NCBI GenBank assembly: GCA_001003725.1
Contig: LCPR01000004.1
Coordinates: forward strand, 1 to 44,546
DNA from: Candidatus Saccharibacteria bacterium GW2011_GWC2_48_9
GTDB taxonomy: Bacteria; Patescibacteriota; Saccharimonadia; Saccharimonadales; Saccharimonadaceae
Direction: 5' to 3'
Length of the DNA: 44,546 bases
A program made the position numbers and the translations under genes. Shown here piece after piece: positions 17,851-25,176 of the stretch (positions are counted from its first letter, which is position 1; the number at the start of each line of letters is the position of its first letter). Below the pieces are notes generated by a model. That model saw only the letters and a program-made list of their open reading frames with translations. It was not told the origin of the DNA and made no database searches.

Positions 17851-18421
17851 TGTATGCTATCTCCTTCTCGACAGCCGCCCAGTCAGCACAGCGTATGGCG
17901 ATGTCAGATGAATCATTTTGCTGCCAAGGGTACTCCCCGAACCACAAGCCGTGAATAACACCGTAGGACGCAGCATCAACCAGATGTTTAAGATTGTCAT
18001 CGACGAGCACATCGGCGCCAATGCGTCGACATATTTCACCCTTACTGCCGTCTAATCCGACATGTTCAACACTGGCAAAACATTTACCAAAATGAGACTC
18101 AATCATACCATTGGTGACAGCCATCACTGCGACCGGCCTAGCTGTCACTAGATGCAATTCATACTCAGTAGCTAGCCTGTGTACTGCGGTGACGGCATCT
18201 TCAAATGGTGGCGTTCCAGCATATTCCGGCGAACTTTGTATTTCCAATATTCGGCCGTGAATAGTACCTCTATCTGCATTCCATCCCGGATACGCAGAGC
18301 TGTGTGCGTGCTCCAACTCTACTGCCGTCTGATAAAGCGTGTTATACCGTTCAACTATCCGAATCGTTGAAGGCAGCAGCACGTCATCACAGTCAATTGC
18401 GACTACAAGCTTTTTTGCCAT
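17837..18421 (-). CDS. HAD-family 5'(3')-deoxyribonucleotidase-like phosphatase
   Basis: 194 residues from the chosen start MAKKLVVAIDCDDVLLPS. A longer in-frame start at 18496 would overlap thrS by 71 bases and adds a non-conserved tail, so I reject it. The HAD nucleophile pair is D10-C-D12. LHLVTARP is motif II, and ADVLVDDNLKHL carries the C-terminal acidic motif. The layout matches the NT5C group, which dephosphorylates nucleoside monophosphates; the substrate is not certain. It follows the thrS stop by 4 bases. Confidence 0.8.
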   Translation of the reverse strand: MAKKLVVAIDCDDVLLPSTIRIVERYNTLYQTAVELEHAHSSAYPGWNADRGTIHGRILEIQSSPEYAGTPPFEDAVTAVHRLATEYELHLVTARPVAVMAVTNGMIESHFGKCFASVEHVGLDGSKGEICRRIGADVLVDDNLKHLVDAASYGVIHGLWFGEYPWQQNDSSDIAIRCADWAAVEKEIAYIAKR

Positions 18422-18425
18422 ACAA

Positions 18426-20237
18426 CTAGAGGCTCTCCAGGTATCCGGCAAGCATATCGAGTGCGACACTCTGTTCGCCGCCTTGGGTACGAACACTCAC
18501 TTCACGTGCAGCCTGATCTTTTGGCCCCACTATCAACTGCACAGGAATCTTCATGGCTGTGGCTTCACGAATCTTCTTGCCCAAACTCTCATTTCGCATG
18601 TCCGTTGTAAATCTCACTTCGTTGTATTTCAGTGGTTTCATCAACACTACCTCTGATAATGTTGCTTTAATTTCATCAACATATTCAACGACCGTATCAT
18701 TGATTGTCAGTATACGGACCTGCTCTGGCGCAGCCCAAAACGGAAACCAGCCAGCTGTATGCTCAATGAACACACTCATAAACCGCTCGATTGAACCTAG
18801 TAATGCACAGTGAATCATAACCGGCGCTTTTGCGTTACTTTCGCTATCAATATACTCAAGCTTAAGCCTGGTGGGTTGCACAAAATCAAGCTGTGCCGTA
18901 GCAAGCTGGTGTTCGCGGCCAATCGCATCCGTTGCCATAAAATCAATCTTGGGTCCGTAAAATGCCGCTTCGCCCTCCTGCTCAAAATAGTCAAGCTCGT
19001 TTGCAATAACAGCGTTTTTTAGCTGCTCCTGCGCCGCCCCCCAAAGTGCCATATCGCCAAGATATCCGTCACCGTCATCTCGATAGCTCAGTCGAACACG
19101 TAGCTTCATGTCCACAGTCGAATATATCTCACGCACGCACGCAAGGAGACTGTGAATCTCAGCTTCTATCTGATCTTCGCGACAAAACACGTGACTATCG
19201 TCTTGCGTCAGCGAGCGGACACGACTAAGCCCGCCGAGCTCTCCTGTCTTTTCGTCCCGGTAGTCAGTCGTTGTTTCCAGAAAACGAACTGGCATATCTC
19301 GATAGCTGCGTGACTTACTCGCAAAAATTTGGGTATGATGCGGACAATTCATTGGCTTGAGCGCCATTTTGTCGTCGGTTTCTTGGCTAGTCACTAAAAA
19401 AAGCTCATCGCCAAATTTTGCCCAGTGCCCCGACGTTTCGTACAGAGAAGTTTTGGTGATATTTGGTGTCCAAACTTTCTCAAAGCCATAGGCCTCCCGG
19501 AGCTGATTGGAATATCTCGACAACACCTCGCGTATCACCGTACCTCGAGGTGTGAACATTGGCAGCCCAGCTCCAACAAGTGGTGACATCGTATATAGGT
19601 CGAGTTCTTTACCGAGCTTGCGATGATCGCGCAACTTTGCTTGCTCAAGATTCTCAAGATACATATCCAACTGCTCTTGGGTTGCAAATGCTACGCCATA
19701 CAGCCGTTGCATTTGTGGATTTTTTTCATTGCCTCGCCAGTACGCACCTGCAATGCGGAGCAACTTGAATGCGCCCACATCTTTGGTATTAGCTACATGC
19801 GGACCTCTACATAGATCTGTAAAGATACCGTTCTTATAGAACGAGACGTTTTCAACTGCCGCATCACCCTCAGCAGCAAGCCCCAACTCATCGGCGTCTA
19901 GATCCTTGGCGATGGTTGTACCACTTCTCTTAAGATCATTGAGCAATTCTTCTTTATATGGCTGATTGTTCTGCTTTGCCCAGTCGATCGCTTGGTCTAT
20001 CGGCATCTCAAATCGTTCGAAATCATCACCGTACTCTATGATTCCCCGCATTGTCTTTTCTATCTTTGCAAAATTCGCTTCTGATATTTTACGCTCACCG
20101 AGATCAATATCGTAATAAAAACCATTTTCTACCACCGGGCCTACGCCAAATTTTGCCTCTGGCCATAGTCGCTTTACCGCTGCGGCCGTGATGTGCGCCA
20201 AGCTATGGCGCATTGCGTGTAGCTGTTCTTCGTTCAT
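18426..20237 (-). CDS. thrS: Threonyl-tRNA synthetase lacking the TGS domain
   Basis: 603 residues. It starts almost directly at the editing (SAD) domain: MNEEQLHAMRHSLAH with HxxxH at 11-15. The ~60-residue N-terminal TGS domain of E. coli ThrRS is missing. The class II core shows TPRGTVIREVLSRYSNQLRE, KPMNCPHHTQIF (zinc Cys), RFLETTTDYRDEKTG and the C-terminal anticodon-binding fold with VQLIVGPKDQ. It charges tRNA-Thr; a tRNA-Thr gene is at 23651. It is preceded by a T-box-like leader with a terminator, and heads a six-gene operon. Confidence 0.96.
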   Translation of the reverse strand: MNEEQLHAMRHSLAHITAAAVKRLWPEAKFGVGPVVENGFYYDIDLGERKISEANFAKIEKTMRGIIEYGDDFERFEMPIDQAIDWAKQNNQPYKEELLNDLKRSGTTIAKDLDADELGLAAEGDAAVENVSFYKNGIFTDLCRGPHVANTKDVGAFKLLRIAGAYWRGNEKNPQMQRLYGVAFATQEQLDMYLENLEQAKLRDHRKLGKELDLYTMSPLVGAGLPMFTPRGTVIREVLSRYSNQLREAYGFEKVWTPNITKTSLYETSGHWAKFGDELFLVTSQETDDKMALKPMNCPHHTQIFASKSRSYRDMPVRFLETTTDYRDEKTGELGGLSRVRSLTQDDSHVFCREDQIEAEIHSLLACVREIYSTVDMKLRVRLSYRDDGDGYLGDMALWGAAQEQLKNAVIANELDYFEQEGEAAFYGPKIDFMATDAIGREHQLATAQLDFVQPTRLKLEYIDSESNAKAPVMIHCALLGSIERFMSVFIEHTAGWFPFWAAPEQVRILTINDTVVEYVDEIKATLSEVVLMKPLKYNEVRFTTDMRNESLGKKIREATAMKIPVQLIVGPKDQAAREVSVRTQGGEQSVALDMLAGYLESL

Positions 20238-20240
20238 ACT

Positions 20241-20443
20241 ATACCTCTGTTATTTTATAAATAAAAACATGCGATCGATAGATTTACAGCATAAATCCAT
20301 ATATCGCATGTCTCGGGCCCATCCGGCTACAAAGCCTTGTGATGTCAATGGGCGGTTCCACCGGACTTTTACTTGTAACGCGACGTTTCGTACGTCTCGA
20401 TGCCCCACGAAGCTCGGCGGGCGGTTACTCCGCGTCAATGCTT
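20241..20443 (-). promoter_or_regulatory. T-box-like leader of thrS
   Basis: About 200 bases of minus-strand leader. It contains CGGTGGAACCGCC, with the T-box core TGGAACC at 20354-20360. GTCCGG just before it can pair with CCGGAT about 35 bases later, as the antiterminator A1 helix does. Upstream, a helix TGACGCG/CGCGTTA encloses AGTA on its 5' side and GAA followed by ACG on its 3' side. This recalls a loop E specifier with a Thr codon. An intrinsic terminator follows before thrS. Known: T-boxes sense uncharged tRNA. Inferred: uncharged tRNA-Thr relieves termination here. The short stem I is atypical. Confidence 0.6.
20261..20311 (-). terminator. Attenuator terminator in the thrS leader
   Basis: ACATGCGAT (20303-20311) pairs with ATCGCATGT (20267-20275), and an inner GATTTA/TAAATC stem caps it. 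TTTTTATTT follows on the minus strand. The thrS ribosome site (AGAGG) and ATG lie just beyond. Confidence 0.75.
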
Positions 20444-20449
20444 ACTTTC

Positions 20450-20479
20450 ATAGTACCCTACTCACCCCCGTTATTGCAA
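20450..20479 (-). promoter_or_regulatory. thrS operon promoter
   Basis: TTGCAA (20474-20479), 18-base spacer, TACTAT (20450-20455) on minus. The -35 hexamer is the same palindrome used on the plus strand by tRNA-Val. Confidence 0.6.
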
Positions 20480-20502
20480 CACCTCTCGATATCTGCTAAT
20501 AT
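20474..20502 (+). promoter_or_regulatory. tRNA-Val promoter
   Basis: TTGCAA (20474-20479), 17-base spacer, TAATAT (20497-20502). It starts about 27 bases before the tRNA. Confidence 0.65.
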
Positions 20503-20535
20503 AGTGGAGCTTGGGAATATTCCATACAGCAGTAT

Positions 20536-20612
20536 GGGCGATTAGCTCAGTTGGCTAGAGCGCGTCATTGACGTTGACGAGGTCGGGGATTCGAGCTCCT
20601 CATCGCCCACCA
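20536..20612 (+). tRNA. tRNA-Val (anticodon GAC)
   Basis: Acceptor GGGCGAT/ATCGCCC, discriminator A, encoded CCA. Anticodon stem CGTCA/TGACG with loop TTGACGT gives GAC. T-loop TTCGAGC. Followed by its own terminator. Confidence 0.95.
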
Positions 20613-20626
20613 CAAGATTATTACGA

Positions 20627-20664
20627 TATAAATAACCAGCTTCTAGTAAAGCTGGTTATTTATA
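20627..20664 (+). terminator. tRNA-Val terminator
   Basis: A 16-bp stem TATAAATAACCAGCTT with complement and a short CTAGTA loop. Confidence 0.75.
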
Positions 20665-20854
20665 TATTTACCTGCATCACTTCGTCCTGCACTCAGCCAA
20701 GCGAAACACAAATACTACCAACATGGACTAAACAAACGTCGTGCACTATCGCTTTTACGCTTATCCACCGTTATTCATACTTTTCCACATTGATATTCAG
20801 CCAAAGAACCATCTCAATATACCTGGCGTGATATATAGATCAAGAAATACGTAG

Positions 20855-20883
20855 TTGACAAAATATATTGCTTATGCTATATT
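20855..20883 (+). promoter_or_regulatory. Strong promoter of the 38-residue gene
   Basis: Perfect TTGACA, 17-base spacer, TATATT. The ATG at 20890 is 6 bases after the -10, so transcription should begin at or beside the start codon. The segment 20858-20873 (ACAAAATATATTGCTT) matches the NrdR-box consensus at 13 of 16 positions by my count. Confidence 0.75.
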
Positions 20884-20889
20884 GTGAGT

Positions 20890-21006
20890 ATGGCAAACGA
20901 GAAAACAGTAAAACAAACACATAAGCCATCGGTACTTGCCAACTTCAAACTCGGTTACGAGTATGATCTTACGTGGGCAGAGATACACAAACAACTCAAA
21001 AAATAG
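20890..21006 (+). CDS. Small 38-residue basic protein, apparently leaderless gene
   Basis: The frame ATG to TAG encodes MANEKTVKQTHKPSVLANFK followed by 18 more residues ending in AEIHKQLKK. It is basic, soluble and without a signal peptide; the C-terminal third looks helical. It is tightly framed by a consensus promoter ending 6 bases before the ATG and a strong terminator 26 bases after the stop. That framing is the main support for a real gene. There is no ribosome site. nrdR lies downstream on the same strand. I do not recognise the family. Confidence 0.65.
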   Translation: MANEKTVKQTHKPSVLANFKLGYEYDLTWAEIHKQLKK

Positions 21007-21032
21007 TCGCGTTGCATTTTAACGGACTTTTT

Positions 21033-21066
21033 ACCACCAGACTTCACAGTCTGGTGGTTTTTCTTT
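21033..21066 (+). terminator. Terminator of the 38-residue gene
   Basis: ACCACCAGACT / AGTCTGGTGGT with a TCAC loop, then TTTTTCTTTT. Confidence 0.85.
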
Positions 21067-21136
21067 TGCGACTTACCCACAATAGCATATACGTTTTCCA
21101 CTAGCATTTTTAATAGCTATATGACAATATGTAGAT

Positions 21137-21622
21137 ATGATATGTATATATTGCTTGCACGATAAGACGATGACACCTAACTCTCGCCCACACAAATCAC
21201 GACCAGTGACATGGCGCAGGCATCGTTGTGCCAACTGTAAAGGAGTATTCACGACGTACGAACGACCCTCGCTAGAAGATATGACGATAGTCGCAGACAA
21301 CCAGAAACGGGACCCCCGTACGTTTTCACTAGGCAAGCTGATACAGAGCGTCCACAGCTCTCTACCACCCTCAGACACACGCCCACATGACAGCTACGAA
21401 CTAGCGCTATCTGTTGAGCAGCACCTTATTCGTAAATATGACCTCAATGCCCCTATCACAAAACTAGCTCTCGCCCAGGAGACACATGCAATTTTAAAAA
21501 GATTTGACGCTGTTGCCGGCCTACAGTACGGCGCGCAACATCAACTTATTACTTCGATCCGACGTCGCGGGAGGCCCTCCACCACTGCCACCAATGCTCT
21601 CGATGCCTCTGAACTCGCCTAA
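21137..21622 (+). CDS. nrdR: NrdR-like ribonucleotide reductase repressor
   Basis: 161 residues. The N-terminal zinc ribbon has C3, C6, C31 and C34, the same spacing as known NrdR, followed by FTTYERPS. Residues about 46-140 match an ATP-cone domain, including VADNQKRDPRTFSLGKL. NrdR senses ATP/dATP and represses nrd genes through paired NrdR boxes. The last ~25 residues are low-complexity and their codons overlap the convergent glycosyltransferase gene by 74 bases. No nrd gene is in the window. The ATG has no ribosome site and lies close to a weak -10, so it may be leaderless too. Confidence 0.82.
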   Translation: MICIYCLHDKTMTPNSRPHKSRPVTWRRHRCANCKGVFTTYERPSLEDMTIVADNQKRDPRTFSLGKLIQSVHSSLPPSDTRPHDSYELALSVEQHLIRKYDLNAPITKLALAQETHAILKRFDAVAGLQYGAQHQLITSIRRRGRPSTTATNALDASELA

Positions 21623-23246
21623 TTTCGCTAACTGTCGCTTTTTCCGTCACGTCAAACTTATCAAGATACCTGCCAAACATTAGATGCAACTGCGCGTTAA
21701 GTGCAGAAGTGGCACCATACGCTATCGCAGTTACTGGCATGAGAATCCACTGCGCCAACATTAGAAAAGTACGGTGGCGCTTATACCGTTCAGGGCGAGG
21801 AGGAAGCATCCTAAACGAGAAGAAAATAGATATACAGAGACCCACTAACGCGATCTGCTGCAGGGCGCTCACGATCACGGGCAACTGGTGTGCAGGTATA
21901 CTTCTTGCAGATTCTGGGCTCAATAAGAGTGGAATCCACCCGCCTATTGCGATCAATATAGAGACACTGGCCAACGTAACGTGACTATCGAGCAGCTCAA
22001 TGAGCTTAACGAGTCCATCACTAAGCGGCACCTTTCGACCTTTGCCAAGCACCCTTGTTGCAACATACGGCACATCCGATGCACCATAAGCCCAGCGACG
22101 CAGCTGCTTAAACTGAGCCACTAGAGTCTTCTTGTAGGTCTCAGACAATACCGCATCTTGATAGATAGGTACATAGATAGGAGTCACCGCGTAATCACCT
22201 TTAAAGAAGAAGTAGCTTCTCCAGAATTGGTGTCCGTCTTCTACGATTGAGCGTTTGCTCCAAAACCCCATGGCCGCAAGCGCAGTGAGCGGCTGCGAGT
22301 GCGATGCAAAATTACGCAGCCTATCTGGGCGCATAGCTGAAATAATGTTCCAAAACGAGTTACCCGTCGCGACAACACGCATCGGCGCGGGAACATCCCA
22401 GATATTGTTGAGGAACAAAGAGATCGGCTGATATGATAGCCGCTGCCTATTTAAATGTACGATGTATTCATATGACACATAATCAAAATACGCCTTATGA
22501 GGACGATTGTCACAGTCTAGCGTTGTTACGATAACATCATCGAAATTTTCTTTCTGCTGCTTGAGTTTGCGGGCTAAAAACTCACCCGCATATGTGATGT
22601 TACCGCCCTTACCCACTACTTCGTCTGGTAAGCCTTCTGGGTGACCAACTGTGTAAAATGCACCGAACTTCGAACCGTATCGCTGCTTGAGTGTTTTTGC
22701 TGTCTGCTTAATACTCTCGCCACCCCGCTGTTCGTAGGCAAATACAATAATAAGCTGCTTACTATCGATAGTTGTCGCAAGAAGTGATTTGATAGTGGGC
22801 TCAATTACATCAATAGATTCATTGTATGCCGCAATGATAACAGCGTGCTTGAGTTGTGATGGCTTCGGATATGCGGCTGGATTGGCAACTATTGCGCGAA
22901 GATTGCGAAGGTGGATGGACTGACCGAACTGGGAAACTGTCCGCTTTTCTTCGTGCGTTAGACTACCCTCGGGTTGCTCAAGATCAATCAAGCGGCGGTG
23001 CCAGTCGATTTCCTGAGCAGACGTCAGGTGTCGATATCCTCGTACGGTGTGCGTGGCGATAATAACAGCACGAGTCAGCGCCGTGAGTATGATCAGAAGC
23101 AAATACATACTCGCAATTGCAGCATCATACCAAGTAAGTATAAATAGCAGAAGTACCGTACCGATACTCAGTACACCTGGCACAATCTCAAACAGACGAT
23201 ACATTTTCGTGCGCTTACCGAGAGGGATTTCGAGTGATTCTGTCAT
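21549..23246 (-). CDS. Membrane-bound family 2 glycosyltransferase
   Basis: 565 residues. Two N-terminal helices (about 20-38 and 44-65) and a soluble linker precede the GT2 catalytic domain (about 132-400). HAVIIAAYNESIDVI, the TTLDCDNRP metal motif, the VEDGHQFWR acidic motif and FKQLRRWAYGA are conserved. At least three C-terminal helices follow. This architecture is that of processive or lipid-linked polysaccharide synthases at the cytoplasmic membrane; the sugar is unknown. It follows the 125-residue membrane gene by 3 bases. Its last 74 bases overlap the 3' end of nrdR on the other strand. Confidence 0.88.
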   Translation of the reverse strand: MTESLEIPLGKRTKMYRLFEIVPGVLSIGTVLLLFILTWYDAAIASMYLLLIILTALTRAVIIATHTVRGYRHLTSAQEIDWHRRLIDLEQPEGSLTHEEKRTVSQFGQSIHLRNLRAIVANPAAYPKPSQLKHAVIIAAYNESIDVIEPTIKSLLATTIDSKQLIIVFAYEQRGGESIKQTAKTLKQRYGSKFGAFYTVGHPEGLPDEVVGKGGNITYAGEFLARKLKQQKENFDDVIVTTLDCDNRPHKAYFDYVSYEYIVHLNRQRLSYQPISLFLNNIWDVPAPMRVVATGNSFWNIISAMRPDRLRNFASHSQPLTALAAMGFWSKRSIVEDGHQFWRSYFFFKGDYAVTPIYVPIYQDAVLSETYKKTLVAQFKQLRRWAYGASDVPYVATRVLGKGRKVPLSDGLVKLIELLDSHVTLASVSILIAIGGWIPLLLSPESARSIPAHQLPVIVSALQQIALVGLCISIFFSFRMLPPRPERYKRHRTFLMLAQWILMPVTAIAYGATSALNAQLHLMFGRYLDKFDVTEKATVSEIRRVQRHREHWWQWWRASRDVGSK

Positions 23247-23249
23247 AAT

Positions 23250-23627
23250 TTAAAAGGAGAACGCAATGCCTAAAATACGATGCAACATAATGGCAGCAAA
23301 CAGCACTACACCAATTGATAGCCATGCAAACCCAATAGCGGGGACTCTGCCTTTTGCGCTATATAGCTTTACGCCAACCGCAGTATGCAACGCGGCGATA
23401 ACTACAAAAAAGAGAGGGTATGCAAGTGCATAATACCACTGCGTGGCATAGAAATTGACACCGCCAAACGACGTATAGTGCGTATAGACCTGGATGTCTG
23501 AAGGTGAAATTTTTACCCCAAAGTAAATTGCTAGCACGCTACTTAATAGAATTAAGCCAGCAAAAACAGCCGTCATGACGCGGTCGTGCACAATGAGCCT
23601 CACTGAGTTGATAATTGATTCTCGCAT
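23250..23627 (-). CDS. Small membrane protein upstream of the glycosyltransferase
   Basis: 125 residues with three to four helices (about 18-37, 65-85 and 97-117) and an extracellular-looking loop (SDIQVYTHYTSFGGVNFYATQ). Ribosome site AAGAGGA precedes the ATG. The 3-base spacing from the glycosyltransferase suggests a joint complex. It starts 24 bases after tRNA-Thr on the same strand, so read-through from the tRNA promoter is likely. Family unknown. Confidence 0.7.
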   Translation of the reverse strand: MRESIINSVRLIVHDRVMTAVFAGLILLSSVLAIYFGVKISPSDIQVYTHYTSFGGVNFYATQWYYALAYPLFFVVIAALHTAVGVKLYSAKGRVPAIGFAWLSIGVVLFAAIMLHRILGIAFSF

Positions 23628-23650
23628 CTGTCCTCTTAGTATATCAGATA

Positions 23651-23726
23651 TGGAGCCGCTGACCGGATTTGAACCGGTGGCCTACGCTTTACGAAAGCGC
23701 CGCTCTACCAGCTGAGCTACAGCGGC
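23651..23726 (-). tRNA. tRNA-Thr (anticodon CGT)
   Basis: Acceptor GCCGCTG/CAGCGGC, discriminator T, encoded CCA. Anticodon stem GCGCT/AGCGT with loop TTCGTAA gives CGT, which reads ACG. An extended -10 (TGCTATAAT) lies about 20 bases upstream, back to back with the tRNA-Asp promoter. Confidence 0.95.
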
Positions 23727-23764
23727 ATGACTATTAGCACGGATTATTATAGCATATCCACCCC

Positions 23765-23793
23765 TTGCGCAGTAGGAGTATCTTTGGTATGAT
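23765..23793 (+). promoter_or_regulatory. tRNA-Asp promoter
   Basis: TTGCGC, 17-base spacer, TATGAT; start expected near 23800, a few bases before the tRNA. Confidence 0.6.
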
Positions 23794-23804
23794 TGTCTAA
23801 GTCT

Positions 23805-23882
23805 GCGCTCGTAGTGAAGTTGGCCCATCACGCCTCCCTGTCACGGAGGAGATCGCCGGTTCGAATCCGGTCGGGCGCGCCA
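23805..23882 (+). tRNA. tRNA-Asp (anticodon GTC)
   Basis: Acceptor GCGCTCG/CGGGCGC, discriminator G, encoded CCA. D-arm GTGA/TCAC. Anticodon stem CCTCC/GGAGG with loop CTGTCAC gives GTC. T-loop TTCGAAT. Confidence 0.95.
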
Positions 23883-23903
23883 AATTAGAATTTTCGAGAA
23901 ATT

Positions 23904-23926
23904 ATCGCCCATTGAGGCGATTTTTT
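23904..23926 (+). terminator. tRNA-Asp terminator
   Basis: ATCGCC / GGCGAT stem with a run of T on plus, abutting the stop of the convergent fic gene. Confidence 0.65.
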
Positions 23927-25006
23927 CTAGGCAAGATCTATGCTTGCAGGTGGAGCAGTTTCCTTGGGTGAGGCGCTTCGGGCGATTTCGCCATTGTAGT
24001 ATGCGGCAATTTCAATAACATCTTCCCTATTGGCAACATCGATCAACTTCTTCACGTATGTGGCGATGGCACGCTCCGAGTTATTCCACCATTTTATAAT
24101 TTCCTCTTTTGAGAGAGTCGGCAAAAAGTCATTGCCATTCAAAAATGCACGAGAACCATCGGACGATGTGTGTATAAAATCCTTTATTCTCTCGGGCTCA
24201 AACGTCTTCATAAGAGATATCATGGTCATGCCGCCGCTCTCCATCGTACGATAGAGCATAAGGCGACCTTGTGCATCGATATCATCTGCTACCGCAAGTT
24301 CTTCAGGCGTGTACTCACCGGCAAATGCATCGGGGTACCCATCATAGATGGATACTGGTGGTTTGTCGCCGAATGCCTCTGTATATCCGTGCTCCTCCAT
24401 GACACCCGAGAACATTTCCGAACGAATCGTACGATCTATGCCGCTTATAGTAGGGTTTGGATTTACCACTTCACGACCTTTCGTATTTTCAAGCAGAGAC
24501 GAGTAGCGCTCCTGAGTTTCTAATGAACCGTCGTAGCCCTCTGAGAGTAATGCGTATGTAATGCGAGCCGTGCGACCGTTACCGTCCGCAAAGTAGTGGA
24601 TTGCGTTGATTGACAGACCAAGCGTTAAACCTACCATCTCTGGATCATCGAGATTCTGTGCCTTTTCAAATGCCATTTTCAGCAGCTTATCACGGAAATT
24701 CTGATGTGGCGGACGATATGAAATCTCTGTACCCATCAAGCCGCTTTCGGACCTTACACGTGAATTACTGACTCTACCGCGTTCAGCAGTAGGAATATTT
24801 CGCTCAACGCCATTTACAAAACTAAGATATTTCTTAAAACCATCGTAATCGAGTGAATCGAGAAAAATCTTCGATTTCTCGGGCGTACCAAAGATCTCTG
24901 CCGCGTGCAAACGCTGCATAATTTTGACGGTCCTCGCAAGATCAAGCTCGTGATCTTGAACAGGTTCCTGCTGTTCTGTGTGTGGCGTAGTGCGTAGCTC
25001 TGTCAT
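23927..25006 (-). CDS. Fic-domain protein (predicted AMPylase)
   Basis: 359 residues. The Fic loop is HYFADGNGR (137-145), matching HxFx(D/E)GN(G/K)R with Tyr in place of the common Pro; the catalytic His137 and the anion-binding GNGR are intact. Fic enzymes transfer AMP or other nucleotide parts to protein hydroxyls. The ~85 residues before the domain are helical and the ~200 after it carry no recognised domain. No antitoxin-like small gene is adjacent, and I could not place an inhibitory S/TxxxE(G/N) helix with confidence. It is single-gene, with a perfect -35 promoter and an A-rich leader lacking a ribosome site. Confidence 0.88.
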   Translation of the reverse strand: MTELRTTPHTEQQEPVQDHELDLARTVKIMQRLHAAEIFGTPEKSKIFLDSLDYDGFKKYLSFVNGVERNIPTAERGRVSNSRVRSESGLMGTEISYRPPHQNFRDKLLKMAFEKAQNLDDPEMVGLTLGLSINAIHYFADGNGRTARITYALLSEGYDGSLETQERYSSLLENTKGREVVNPNPTISGIDRTIRSEMFSGVMEEHGYTEAFGDKPPVSIYDGYPDAFAGEYTPEELAVADDIDAQGRLMLYRTMESGGMTMISLMKTFEPERIKDFIHTSSDGSRAFLNGNDFLPTLSKEEIIKWWNNSERAIATYVKKLIDVANREDVIEIAAYYNGEIARSASPKETAPPASIDLA

Positions 25007-25035
25007 ACTTTTTGTTTTTTATTGCCGTTGTTAGC

Positions 25036-25064
25036 ATAATAACATGCTTATGTATAAATGTCAA
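25036..25064 (-). promoter_or_regulatory. Strong promoter of the fic gene
   Basis: Perfect TTGACA (25059-25064), 17-base spacer, TATTAT (25036-25041) on minus, about 29 bases from the ATG. Confidence 0.75.
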
Positions 25065-25176
25065 TGTTACTCGTACTTATTCCCCGAACACACATGGCAG
25101 CAGAGAGGCAGGTACGTTTTCAATCTGGCGCGCATCTGTTACACTAAAAATACGGCAAAACGTAACCAAAATAAAC

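Larger units (their letters stand above)
20761..21102 (+). promoter_or_regulatory. Cluster of four DnaA-box-like 9-mers
   Basis: TTATCCACC (20761-20769), TTTTCCACA (20781-20789), TTACCCACA (21073-21081) and TTTTCCACT (21094-21102), all in the same orientation. The first three differ by one base from TTATCCACA, the last by two. They flank the 38-residue gene and precede nrdR. A DnaA-responsive control region is possible; chance is not excluded. Confidence 0.3.

Noticed and set aside
17837-18496. Longer start for the NT5C-like phosphatase at 18496
   Set aside because: It adds 25 non-conserved residues and overlaps thrS by 71 bases; the start at 18421 places the HAD motif at the expected distance.
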